From: Limisphaerales bacterium | GTDB lineage: Bacteria > Verrucomicrobiota > Verrucomicrobiia > Limisphaerales > AAA164-E04 | Reading direction: 5' to 3' | DNA: 64,000 nucleotides | NCBI GenBank assembly: GCA_024761205.1 | Contig: JAMASS010000020.1 | Coordinates: 25,290-89,289 of the forward strand | In this document: one piece after another, positions 37,407 to 45,968 of the stretch | How positions within the stretch are numbered: position 1 is the stretch's first letter | How the letters are laid out: the number at the start of each line of letters is the position of its first letter | Notes under the pieces: generated by a model | What the model was told of the DNA's origin: nothing | What the model saw: only the letters and a program-made list of their open reading frames with translations | Databases searched by the model: none | Position numbers and translations under genes: made by a program

Positions 37407-38303
37407 ATGGACTACATCAGGGATATTCACCATCAGGCAGCGGAAGCAGGGCGGCCGGTCTTCTCCATCGAATTCTTCCCTCCTAAGACGGAGAAAGGAG
37501 AAGTCTCCCTCCTAAATAAAACCATTCCCAGGCTAATGAACCTTAAGCCAGACTATTGTTCGGTGACTTACGGAGCGGGTGGCAGCACGCGAGATAAAAC
37601 CCTGCTCATCGTTAAGGAGATTCAAGAGAAGCACGGGTTGACTGCCATGTCACATCTCACCTGCGTCACCGCCACTGAAGCGGATCTTCGTCATTACTTG
37701 GATGAAGCCCGCGATGCTGGAATCAAAAACATCCTAGCTCTGCGCGGCGATCCTCCGGCGGGAACGGATGAATTTCGTCCTACCGAGGGCGGATTCGAAT
37801 ATTCTTACCAACTGGTGGAGTTGATCCGCTCCTGCGAGTGTTTTTCGATTGGCGTCGCCGGGTTTCCTGAAGGGCACATCGCCTGCCAAGCCGGAAAGCA
37901 CACCGACTGGAAACACCTTAAGTCCAAGGCAGACGCTGGCGCTGAATTCGTCCTGACACAGCTTTTTTTCAATAACCAAGACTACTTCGATTTTTGCGAC
38001 TATGTGCGCAATCAAGTCGGCGTTGACATTCCGATCTGTCCTGGGATTCTCCCCATTCTATCCGGCCAGCAGATCAAACGACTTACCCAACTCTGCGGCG
38101 CCTCCATCCCTGATCCCATGTCCGCTAAGCTCGACGCGCTTGGAGACGATGATGCGGCAGTCACTGAGTACGGTATCGATTACGCCACCCAGCAGTGCCT
38201 GGAACTCCTCGATGCTCACGTCCCGGGGCTTCACTTTTACTGCCTGAACAAGGCCTACTCGACCACGCGAGTGGTTGAGAATCTCGGTTTAAATCGGTCG
38301 TAA
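37407..38303 (+). CDS. metF: 5,10-methylenetetrahydrofolate reductase
   Basis: ATG 37407 (MDYIRDIHHQAAEAGRPVFS) is the sensible start within a longer frame. The 298-residue protein has the MetF barrel: FSIEFFPPKTEKGEVSLLNK with the catalytic Glu (SIEFFPPK), DYCSVTYGAGGSTRDKTLLI, MSHLTCVTATEADL, KNILALRGDPPAGTDEF, VAGFPEGHIACQAGKHTDWK and VLTQLFFNNQDYFDFCDYVR for FAD and folate binding, and PICPGILPILSGQQIKR. It reduces methylene-THF to methyl-THF for methionine synthesis. The gene is followed by the epimerase gene after 33 nt. Confidence 0.95.
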   Translation: MDYIRDIHHQAAEAGRPVFSIEFFPPKTEKGEVSLLNKTIPRLMNLKPDYCSVTYGAGGSTRDKTLLIVKEIQEKHGLTAMSHLTCVTATEADLRHYLDEARDAGIKNILALRGDPPAGTDEFRPTEGGFEYSYQLVELIRSCECFSIGVAGFPEGHIACQAGKHTDWKHLKSKADAGAEFVLTQLFFNNQDYFDFCDYVRNQVGVDIPICPGILPILSGQQIKRLTQLCGASIPDPMSAKLDALGDDDAAVTEYGIDYATQQCLELLDAHVPGLHFYCLNKAYSTTRVVENLGLNRS

Positions 38304-38336
38304 CTCTCCCGTAAACGGCTAAAGTGATGCCTTGGC

Positions 38337-39245
38337 ATGAAAGTCCTCATTAGTGGCACCAGCGGCCTCCTCGGCAGAAGACTCACCGATCACTTCGCTT
38401 CACAACAGGCAGACGCAATCCCCATAGTCCGGGTTCTCTCCGACAAGGCCTCTCAATCCGGTGCGGCCTGGAATCCCCAAAGCGGCTGGTTCGACCTCGA
38501 AGCCATGGAAGGAAGCGACGTCTTTATCCACCTAGCGGGTGAAAACATCGGAGCCGGGCGTTGGACGGCGGCCCGGAAGGAACGCATCCGCATGAGTCGA
38601 GTTAAGAAAACCACGCAGCTCACGACCGCCCTTGCGCAATTACAATCACCGCCCAAACACTTCCTCTGTGCATCAGGCACAGGATTCTACGGCGACTCTG
38701 GATCACAACCCCGCCCAGAGGATGCCCTCGCCGGCAATGGTTTCCTGGCATCGGTCTGTGTCGATTGGGAAAAAGCGGCCTTACAAGCGACCGTAGCTGG
38801 AATCCACACCCATCTGTTGCGTTTTGGAATGATCCTCGATCCAGCCGGAGGTGCTTTGAGAAAAATGTTGCTTCCCTTTCGCTTAGGGATCGGGGGGCGC
38901 ATCGGCAGCGGGAAACAGTTTTTTCCTTGGATTGCGGCGCCCGAAGTGCCGCACATCATCGACTTTCTCCTTCAGCAACCATCGACCGTTTCCGGACCGA
39001 TCAATGTCGTCGCACCGCAGGCCATAACCAATACCGAGTTCACTCAGATCCTAGCCCGGCACCTCCGAAGACCGGCCTTCTTTCCGGTCCCCGGGCTTGT
39101 CGTGCGGACGATCTTTGGCGAGATGGGACAAGAGATGCTCTTGTCCGGCTGTCGAGCCGTGCCGCAGGCACTCGCCAACCGCGCTTACCCATTTCGCTAC
39201 CCAACCCTGGACGCTTGCCTTCAAGCGATTCTTCCCCGCCACTGA
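38337..39245 (+). CDS. TIGR01777 family NAD(P)-binding epimerase-like protein
   Basis: The 302-residue protein starts MKVLISGTSGLLGRRLTDHF, a Rossmann GxxGxxG-type motif. DVFIHLAGENIGAGRWTAAR, KERIRMSRVKKTTQLTTALA, FLCASGTGFYGDSGSQ, SVCVDWEKAAL and LRFGMILDPAGGALRKMLLP, plus the C-terminal DUF1731-like part (PVPGLVVRTIFGEMGQEMLL), mark the YfcH/SDR39U1 group. The typical active-site YxxxK is replaced, as is usual here. Substrate unknown. Probably co-transcribed with metF. Confidence 0.9.
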   Translation: MKVLISGTSGLLGRRLTDHFASQQADAIPIVRVLSDKASQSGAAWNPQSGWFDLEAMEGSDVFIHLAGENIGAGRWTAARKERIRMSRVKKTTQLTTALAQLQSPPKHFLCASGTGFYGDSGSQPRPEDALAGNGFLASVCVDWEKAALQATVAGIHTHLLRFGMILDPAGGALRKMLLPFRLGIGGRIGSGKQFFPWIAAPEVPHIIDFLLQQPSTVSGPINVVAPQAITNTEFTQILARHLRRPAFFPVPGLVVRTIFGEMGQEMLLSGCRAVPQALANRAYPFRYPTLDACLQAILPRH

Positions 39246-39476
39246 ACCGGAACCGATAAGCCACTGAATCGCTACCGAGCCGATACCCCGCCGATGAATG
39301 GCGAGTTTTGGCCTCAATTTGGCGGCGCGAAAAAAGGCGCAGAAGTGATTTTTCTTATCGGCGCCTCGCTGACCCTCCGGCGAGTTTTTCATTGATGATA
39401 CTCATACAGCCCGGTCTGGCGGCAGCCGGATCACTGGTCGCAGACGGAAAACAAAAACGATTAAGTTACTCGGATT
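39246..39476. other. Spacer before an unrecognised operon
   Basis: No gene or clear terminator seen. The text between 39290 and 39400 contains two GC-rich stretches flanking a GCGCGAAAAAAGGCGC segment that might form a small hairpin. Confidence 0.3.
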
Positions 39477-40160
39477 ATGCTCAAGATACGCACCATTCCG
39501 CTGGCTTCGGCCAGATTCAGTTGGAAGACCGCCCAATCTGCCCTGCCGGCAGTTACTCACCCGCTCAAAAAGGCCGCCGAGGGCGCACTACTCTTCCTCG
39601 GCAAGACCACGGGAATCGGTGCACTCACCGCCGGAATGCTGCTCTTCGGCATCCACGTCGGCGTCCAGGACATCCAAGTGCAAGGCGACACGGCCTATTT
39701 GGATTGCCACAAACAATACTTCAAGAAATTGGAGCACATTGCTCGATGGGTGAAGTTGAGGACTAATTGGGCCGAGTCGGCAGCGGACCGCTTCATCGAA
39801 TCGATAGAAATCTCCATCGAGTTGAAAGAAATGAAGATTGAAAGTCACATGGACAGGATTCGCATCTTGGCCTACTGGACCCTCAAGGGACCATACGGCA
39901 ACCCCGATCTCGACACCTGGCCTTGGCATGATGAAATGGACAGGCTTCAGGAAGAAATTAAGGAAATAAAAATTGCCGTTCAGAGAGAGAATCGCCAAAA
40001 GACTGGAGGTTCCTGGACGCTTATTTGGAAAAGCTGGCCGAAGCATGCAGGAAGAGGCCTGGAGGAAATATCAGGACTGCCAAAAGCACGGGCCGCGGGC
40101 CTTTGCTCGTCAGCTGAACGAGCCGAGGATTCTCCTTGCCCCGACAATCCCAACGAGAAT
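39477..40160 (+). pseudogene. Unrecognised membrane-associated protein gene, frame-shifted
   Basis: ATG 39477 starts MLKIRTIPLASARFSWKTAQ. A membrane segment follows (GIGALTAGMLLFGIHVGVQ), then a helical, charged region: YFKKLEHIARWVKLRTNWAE, FIESIEISIELKEMKIESHM, LDTWPWHDEMDRLQEEIKEI. Near 40005 coding potential moves to another frame (RLFGKAGRSMQEEAWRKYQD, GPRAFARQLNEP). The original frame runs on by chance to 40565. The WPWHDEM piece recalls the WHxD motif of the neighbouring family. Function unknown. Confidence 0.45.
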
Positions 40161-40172
40161 AGGAACTTGAAG

Positions 40173-40565
40173 ATGAAAAGAAGTCATTTCTCCCCTCGGA
40201 CTGATCGCGCTCGGCTCACTCCTCTTGCTCGCCTTCTTATCCTGGAAGACGTCGAAAGGCAAGCCGGTGGGAGGAACCGGCGACCGAGACGAAGCAGGCG
40301 GAACTTCCGCCTTCGAGCGGTGGCGCCTCGGAGCGGATTCGAGAGCACTTGCGGGCCGCTCAGGAAGCGGCAGCCCAGCCCGGGCCTGAGCCTGTTCGGG
40401 CACTGCATGATGTCAACAGCCCGCGAGGCAACGCCTGAGAAGCGATTCTGGAGTCGATCAATCGCGATTCCATTGGACAAGATTAACAAACAGATGCTCG
40501 CCAAATACAACGCGCTGAGTCCGGAAGCCAAGGCACAGGAGGATCTGTCCGACATGCCTTCATGA
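40173..40565 (+). pseudogene. Small membrane protein gene broken at a C tract
   Basis: ATG 40173 reads MKRSHFSP and then, after a one-base shift at a run of C (about 40190-40195), LGLIALGSLLLLAFLSWKTS, a membrane helix, and GGTGDRDEAGGTSAFERWRL. Further shifts lead to REHLRAAQEAAAQPGPEPVR and finally LDKINKQMLAKYNALSPEAK, ending at TGA 40563. The stop overlaps the next gene's ATG (ATGA). Unrecognised. Confidence 0.4.
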
Positions 40566-41143
40566 ACAACAAGCCGGCGAGTTACGCCACGAGAGAGGAA
40601 AACAAGGTGGAAGAAGTCTTGCGGGAAATGAGTTCTCCCACCCGTGACCGCCCTTGGCATTGGCGGACGGTGGCGGATTATCTGCGGCATACCCGCGCGG
40701 AGTCCTTCCACAAACTGGAGGTAGGCAATCCGGAAGATCCGCAATGGCACTACGACCACGTCGCCTGGATCAAGGAGACGGCCGACGCGATGGGAACACC
40801 GCTGGACGCGGCATCCGGCGATGCTTGGATTGACGCCAAGAGGCGACACACCGCCGAGACGGCCGCGTTGCATGCGCAAGTCACCCAACACCTTGAAGAA
40901 TATCTCCTTGAACAGCATGGCGACGCCCCGGCGGTGCTGGAGGAAATGTGATGGCTCTTCGCGCTGGATGAGGAGTGGAATAGGAATGATGATAGATTCC
41001 TCGCCAAAAAAGAAGCAGCGATTGCAGCGGAAATCCAGCGTTACGAAGAGCGGCGGCGGAAACTGGAGCAACTGCGGCAAGCAGACATCATCAACCAGCC
41101 CCATCAGGGAGTTTTGGCGGGACCGCAATCCCCAGAGCACTGA
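40562..41143 (+). pseudogene. Unrecognised hydrophilic protein, 'WHxD' family member C, one in-frame TGA
   Basis: ATG 40562 gives 129 residues (MNNKPASYATREENKVEEVL, WHWRTVADYLRHTRAESFHK, WHYDHVAWIKETADAMGTPL, DAASGDAWIDAKRRHTAETA) and then TGA at 40949. The same frame continues without any shift for 63 more codons (WLFALDEEWNRNDDRFLAKK, RYEERRRKLEQLRQADIINQ) to TGA 41141. One substitution thus splits the gene. The part around YDHVAWIKETADAMG aligns well with member A (30117-30959). Function unknown. Confidence 0.5.
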
Positions 41144-41324
41144 AACCTCATCAACGCCGGCGAATCCAGCTAAGCCTTGATTTCCCCTCTGAACGTCCGG
41201 TCGGTGGCGTCAGCGTCAGGGCATTTTCTGCTTCACTGCTTCCTTCTGTTGCGGCGATTCAGGGGAAAAGGAAACCCCTTTTAACGGCGAGGACGGCAAG
41301 CAGCCGGATGGCATCAGGGAGCCG

Positions 41325-42200
41325 TCACCCGACGCTCAAGTGACCCAACGCAAGCAGTGCATAATAAGTGTACTCGCAATCCAGCGTTTCCTCCTGCCAG
41401 TGACCGTAGAAAGATCCCTCGTTGGTCCAAAGGGTGTCGATATAGTCGAGACAAAGCTCTTTGAAAGGACCAAAAGGCACTTCCAACGCTGCTAGCGCAT
41501 GAAGGGCAGTCGCGGTTGACAGGAGATCCGGCACTGGCGCCTGTGGTGCGGCGAGAAAGCCACCCATGGCGTGAAATCGGGCGACGAGCCAATCGTCAAC
41601 AGAGCCATTCACTGGCATCCCCTGGTCCCGTAAAACAGTGACAGCCGCAGCAGTTGCGGTCGTTGAGCCGGTTTTGACGCACCGTTCATTGGCCCAGCTA
41701 TCGCCGGTCTCCAAGTGCTTGAATGATTGCACCAGACGCAAAGCGTCGGGGACCGATTGTCCCAAATCTTGGTAGGCGCCATACGCGAGGAAGTTGCCAT
41801 AGACTGTGCTCTGCGTGAATCCCCGGTTCGGATGAAAACCGCCATCTGGGGTTCGATAAGTATTGAGTCGTTCCAGGAATGCCTCAATCTGTCCGCTCTC
41901 AAAACCGACAAATGCCCGACAGCGGATCATGCTACACAGATGCACGAAACCTAACGCCTCACCCGTTCCGAAGGAAGCGATGTAGGCCTGGAGTGGCGCT
42001 TTATCCAACTCCAACTGAAGAGCGAGAGAGGCGTCGATGCCGAAGACGGTGTAGTAAAGGTCGCTATTGCCGGACTTGTCGCGGAAGCCGCCGTCTGGGT
42101 TCTGTTGGTTCCGTAGGAAGTTGCCTACGAGTTCCGTGGCGTCTTCCAGCACTCGTGGAGCCAAGCGCGCTACCTGGAGCATTTGGAGACGGAGACTCAT
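41325..42200 (-). CDS. Prenyltransferase/terpene-cyclase-like alpha-barrel protein
   Basis: The 291-residue protein is built of repeats of the squalene cyclase and protein-prenyltransferase beta-subunit type: FLRNQQNPDGGFRDKSGNSD, YRTPDGGFHPNRGFTQSTVY, TYYALLALGHL at the end, with N/TPDGGF (QW-like) turns. At about half a cyclase's length it corresponds to a single alpha-alpha barrel. Its gene ends the operon and follows the polyprenyl synthase gene, which could make its substrate. The cyclase DxDD motif is not seen, so binding or transfer of a prenyl chain is as likely as cyclisation. Confidence 0.75.
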   Translation of the reverse strand: MSLRLQMLQVARLAPRVLEDATELVGNFLRNQQNPDGGFRDKSGNSDLYYTVFGIDASLALQLELDKAPLQAYIASFGTGEALGFVHLCSMIRCRAFVGFESGQIEAFLERLNTYRTPDGGFHPNRGFTQSTVYGNFLAYGAYQDLGQSVPDALRLVQSFKHLETGDSWANERCVKTGSTTATAAAVTVLRDQGMPVNGSVDDWLVARFHAMGGFLAAPQAPVPDLLSTATALHALAALEVPFGPFKELCLDYIDTLWTNEGSFYGHWQEETLDCEYTYYALLALGHLSVG

Positions 42201-42275
42201 GAATAAGCGAGGCGTTTGATTCGGAGGAGTAGGGGTGAAGGCTCACCGCTTTTCCTTCTACTCAACCAACGCAGC

Positions 42276-44033
42276 TTAAGAAGCCGTGGACGCCAAGCGT
42301 TCTTCTAGTCGCGGCATCGGCGCGGGAATATCTTCTCGCCTGAGGTTCTTCTCCTCGAATTCGCCACACCAGCCTTTGATTTCAGTATCGTTGAATATCT
42401 TGCCGATGACGCGCCGCAATAACCCCTTCAAACTGGCATTCTCAAGCCCACGCAACGAACGAATGGCTTCCTCTTTGTATGATTCCAACAATCCCTCTGC
42501 CCGTTTCACCGCGCCAAGCTTCTGATAAAGCACTTCGACCTCGTCCGAGTCAGGCGTCTCGGTGCCGCGGCGCCAGAGTTTCTCGAGCAAAGCCTTCTCT
42601 CCGTCCTGCGATTTCTCGTAAGCAATCGCCAGCAAAACACTTGGTCGTAAACCGGCGATGTCGTCGGTATCTCCGCTCGCGCCCAAATCGCTTAAATCAT
42701 CCCGAATCTGATAAGCGATCCCTAGCGCCTCGCTGTAGCTTGACAATGCCTCCCGGACGGCTTCATATTCCTCGAGACCTGCATAGATGGTTCCCAGCTG
42801 CAAAGCCACCTCAAACGCCGGTGCAGTTTTGTGGCGGAAGATATCCAGTACCTTGATGGTCGAAAGCGGTTCCGGTTGTTGCGCCCAGCACAACTCAGCG
42901 CCCTGGCCTTGGCAGAGACGGCGTTGCCCTTCAGCCGCAATTTTTAACATCAATGCCCGTTGTTCGGCCGAGACATTGCTCGAAGCGAGCAACCGATACC
43001 CCTCACCGATCAACATATCCCCGACATTCATCGCCACCGGCACACCATGTTCTTCATGGAGCGCCTTCTCGCCATAACGTTGGGGGTCGTTATCTTCAAT
43101 ATCATCATGGATCAAGGATGCTTTGTGGAAGCACTCGACGGCCAAACCCACCTTGCGAATATCTTTGGGTAATTCTCCACCGGGTTCTTCCTGCAAGGCC
43201 TGAAACGTAGACGCGGTTAAAAACGGACGCCAGCGTTTTCCAGCCCGCATCAGACAACTCCGGGAAATGGTCTCCGTGCGCCCATCGACTGGCCCCATGG
43301 CGATATCCAAAGTGGAAGGACTAAACCAAAAATCAACTTCCTCGCGCAACGCACCCAGATCCATCCGGCGTGTTTGATCGTCACTAGAAAGATTGATGTA
43401 ATCCCAGATCCAATCCAGGTCGACCGTTGTATCGATACAATCATCTTGTAACAATGGAATGGCCACGCCGGGAATGGCCGCCGCCTCCATATAAGGAAAA
43501 GCGCGTTCCAGGACACTGATACAACTCACGCCGATGATCGCCTCGATTTTCCCGGTCTGAATGAGAGACATCACAATCGCCGAACCCTCGGCAACCAGAA
43601 CGGCGTAGCCCAATCGTTCTGCCTCGGTCTGCAAATCCTGGATCGAACACAATCCGCAAGATTTACACAGCAAGCCGAATTCATCAAACGGCGCCGGACA
43701 CCGGCTCTCAACGCGCAAACATTTCGGCAACAACAGCAAGCGCCGCTCATAAGGCACCGCCGCCAGAGACTCCCGCCACATCTCATTGTTCACCAGCACA
43801 CCGATGTAATCTCGACAGATGGGATCGTAATGATTCTCCTGAATAATCCGGTCCGCATGCACCTTCAGCTCCTCCACAGGCTGGGGTGGGACAGGGTTGT
43901 ACTGAGCCACGTAACGCCTGACTGTAAGGAGCACTTTGTTTCGTTCCTCCGGAGTTTGCGGCAGATTTTTCTTAGGCGGTCTAAACTTCTGCTGCGGCAC
44001 CGGGCGCGGTAAGGTCAGTTCCGTGGAAGCCAT
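42276..44033 (-). CDS. DUF116-polyprenyl synthase fusion protein
   Basis: A 585-residue two-part protein. Residues about 60-215 form a DUF116 domain with the cysteine set LPKCLRVESRCPAPFDEFGL and LLCKSCGLCSI, likely holding a metal or Fe-S cluster. Residues about 235-585 are a trans-isoprenyl diphosphate synthase: GKRWRP (265-270), first aspartate-rich motif SLIHDDIEDND (310-314 DDIED), HKTA (401-404) and second motif YQIRDDLSD (445-449). All catalytic aspartates appear present. It should condense isopentenyl diphosphate into a longer prenyl chain. Adjacent genes are the radical SAM gene (upstream) and the barrel protein gene (downstream). Confidence 0.85.
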   Translation of the reverse strand: MASTELTLPRPVPQQKFRPPKKNLPQTPEERNKVLLTVRRYVAQYNPVPPQPVEELKVHADRIIQENHYDPICRDYIGVLVNNEMWRESLAAVPYERRLLLLPKCLRVESRCPAPFDEFGLLCKSCGLCSIQDLQTEAERLGYAVLVAEGSAIVMSLIQTGKIEAIIGVSCISVLERAFPYMEAAAIPGVAIPLLQDDCIDTTVDLDWIWDYINLSSDDQTRRMDLGALREEVDFWFSPSTLDIAMGPVDGRTETISRSCLMRAGKRWRPFLTASTFQALQEEPGGELPKDIRKVGLAVECFHKASLIHDDIEDNDPQRYGEKALHEEHGVPVAMNVGDMLIGEGYRLLASSNVSAEQRALMLKIAAEGQRRLCQGQGAELCWAQQPEPLSTIKVLDIFRHKTAPAFEVALQLGTIYAGLEEYEAVREALSSYSEALGIAYQIRDDLSDLGASGDTDDIAGLRPSVLLAIAYEKSQDGEKALLEKLWRRGTETPDSDEVEVLYQKLGAVKRAEGLLESYKEEAIRSLRGLENASLKGLLRRVIGKIFNDTEIKGWCGEFEEKNLRREDIPAPMPRLEERLASTAS

Positions 44034-44072
44034 TTGAGTTACTGACGTGAGGTTCTAAGATTCCGTTACAAC

Positions 44073-45365
44073 TTACTTGAGCCGAGGATGATGCGAGGAC
44101 GCAGAACCACCGTCGAGCATTGATTCAGATCTATCCGAGTCGGCCTGATGGCGGGGCTTCATGGCCTTCAGTCTCCAATAGGCATCAAAGTCATTAAACC
44201 AAAAACGCTTGGCCCAACGGTACATCCAGTGTTTCTCCGGAATCTCTTCGCCCGGAAGCCACTGACTAAAGCGAGGCTGCATCGCCTTCAATTCCTCCAT
44301 CGCGGTCCCCCGGACGGTGGTATCTCTGGCCCCGTGTTTTTCGACCAGGGATTTGACCAAGTCCGGTCGTTCCAATATCACACAACCTCGTGTCGATTCG
44401 GCAGAAAGTTTACGAAAATCTGCCAAAAACGCCGAATTTCGAATGGTCTCGTAGGCACCGCGCTGATCATGAATGGAATCGGCAGAGAATTGAATAATCG
44501 GGCAGGGCTCGATATCACCCCGCGGGCTGACATGGTGGCTCACTCCACTGGCCATGGGACATAACGCCTGTCCTTTGTCATCATAATAAGCATCGATAAT
44601 GCCAATCGGCATCTTCGCTCGCATTTCCACGACGAAGCGCCGGACATCGACCAGCTGCTTTTGCGTTAAACCTAGCTGGGTGTTCATTTCCGGTCCCACC
44701 GGCCGATAGCTGTGAAACCAAACATAATGGACGCCACGTTGGATGAGTTCCTTCAGCCACGTCTCGGTCAGCAGATCATCAATATTGGACTGACAAACAC
44801 TCGTCGCCACCCCGGTGAGCACCTTGTATTTAAGAGCGTTATCCAAACCTCTAAGGGTCTTATTCAATACATCCTTTTTGCCGCGGCGTTCGTCGCTAAC
44901 CACCTTCCGTCCTTCAATGCTGATCAACGGTGTCACATTACCCAACTCCCTCAGACGCGCCGCCACTTTATCGGTAATGAACTGTCCATTGGTAAAAACT
45001 TGGAAATAGCAATCCGGATGGGCTGCCAAGATATCGAGCAACTCCGGATGCAGGAACGGTTCCCCCCCAAGAATCCCAAAAAACACATTGCCATGCTTTT
45101 TGGCATCCCCAATAGTTCGATTCATCGATTCAAGATCAATACTGTTGCGCGGCGCCGCCACATCGACCCAGCAACCCTGACATCGAAGGTTGCAGCTATT
45201 GATGATCGATATATAAAGAAACGGCGGAAAATATTCGCCCTTCTTGAGCCGTCGCTTGAACCGCTCGACCGACCACATCCCTCGAACGCCGAAGTTCCAG
45301 GAGAACTTCCACAAGACCCTGAGGTCCGTGGTGCGCAGAATGCGAAAGGCGAGTTGCAACAACAT
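44073..45365 (-). CDS. Radical SAM protein
   Basis: ATG 45365 is used; a TTG at 45404 would add 13 residues. The 430-residue protein has the cluster motif INSCNLRCQGCWVD (Cys about 58, 62, 65), the GGEP motif FGILGGEPFLHPELLDILAA, VFTNGQFITDKVAARL and ISIEGRKVVSDERRGKK. Additional cysteines (LCPMASGVSHHVSPRGDIEP, then Cys, and RGCVILERPDL) could bind an auxiliary cluster. It makes a 5'-deoxyadenosyl radical to modify an unknown substrate. Position between the Fe-S genes and the isoprenoid genes suggests a prenyl or lipid target, which is inference. Confidence 0.88.
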   Translation of the reverse strand: MLLQLAFRILRTTDLRVLWKFSWNFGVRGMWSVERFKRRLKKGEYFPPFLYISIINSCNLRCQGCWVDVAAPRNSIDLESMNRTIGDAKKHGNVFFGILGGEPFLHPELLDILAAHPDCYFQVFTNGQFITDKVAARLRELGNVTPLISIEGRKVVSDERRGKKDVLNKTLRGLDNALKYKVLTGVATSVCQSNIDDLLTETWLKELIQRGVHYVWFHSYRPVGPEMNTQLGLTQKQLVDVRRFVVEMRAKMPIGIIDAYYDDKGQALCPMASGVSHHVSPRGDIEPCPIIQFSADSIHDQRGAYETIRNSAFLADFRKLSAESTRGCVILERPDLVKSLVEKHGARDTTVRGTAMEELKAMQPRFSQWLPGEEIPEKHWMYRWAKRFWFNDFDAYWRLKAMKPRHQADSDRSESMLDGGSASSHHPRLK

Positions 45366-45419
45366 AGGCGCAAGTTTTATTTCACGGTTCTCTGGGATTT
45401 TCAACGAGAATGTTCGCCT

Positions 45420-45968
45420 TCATTGGCGCTTCAACCAAGCATCAGCCATCGATTCGAGCTCGTGCAGGGATCGAGCGATTTTTCTCAAATCGATGGTCCG
45501 GTCATACCAAGCAAACTGAAAAACCTCGGGATCAAGACTCCGCAAGAAGGTGTCCCGTTGAAACTCAGCCATCGTTCCCTGTGGCATGATATTCATGCCA
45601 ATATAACGAAAGTGACCCAACCCGTCTAACCAACGATCAAACTGCACATCCGCTGCCTCCGCAAAGACAGCCAACTCAGACGCCTTCAACGCAGAATCCT
45701 CATCGACCTTCAATACCTCTCTCACGGCACCAGCGCGCTCCGCGCCCTCCTCACTCGTGGGCCATAAAAACCGCGTCGTCAGCCGCGCTCGATCCAGCAA
45801 GGCGTGAACATAGAAAAAAGCCTTCTCGGAGTCCATACCGTTCAGACTAGATCGCAATCCCTGCCAAGCAATCTTGCCAAAGCGACACTGCCGTCGCACT
45901 TCCTCCACAACTTTAACCAAACGTTGCCGCTCCATACTTCCCAACTTCTCAAACAACCCAACCTTCAC
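45420..45968 (-). CDS. Unrecognised helical protein in the Fe-S/isoprenoid operon
   Basis: GTG 45968 overlaps the ferredoxin gene's TGA by 4 nt (GTGA), so translation is coupled. The 182 residues are mostly helical: MERQRLVKVVEEVRRQCRFG, KAFFYVHALLDRARLTTRFL, FDRWLDGLGHFRYIGMNIMP and FQFAWYDRTIDLRKIARSLH. Only one cysteine is present, so it is not a cluster protein. The look is distantly HEPN-like (R...TTRFLWP, later HF), but I do not assign a family. Confidence 0.6.
   Translation of the reverse strand: MKVGLFEKLGSMERQRLVKVVEEVRRQCRFGKIAWQGLRSSLNGMDSEKAFFYVHALLDRARLTTRFLWPTSEEGAERAGAVREVLKVDEDSALKASELAVFAEAADVQFDRWLDGLGHFRYIGMNIMPQGTMAEFQRDTFLRSLDPEVFQFAWYDRTIDLRKIARSLHELESMADAWLKRQ

Noticed and set aside
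39477..40565. Single 362-residue protein over the whole frame
   Set aside because: After about residue 175 composition becomes arginine-rich and non-coding, while other frames carry coding-like text. I treat it as two frame-shifted genes.
40184..41140. Minus-strand frame of 318 codons
   Set aside because: Antisense of the pseudogene operon; no recognisable motif and a codon pattern typical of shadows.
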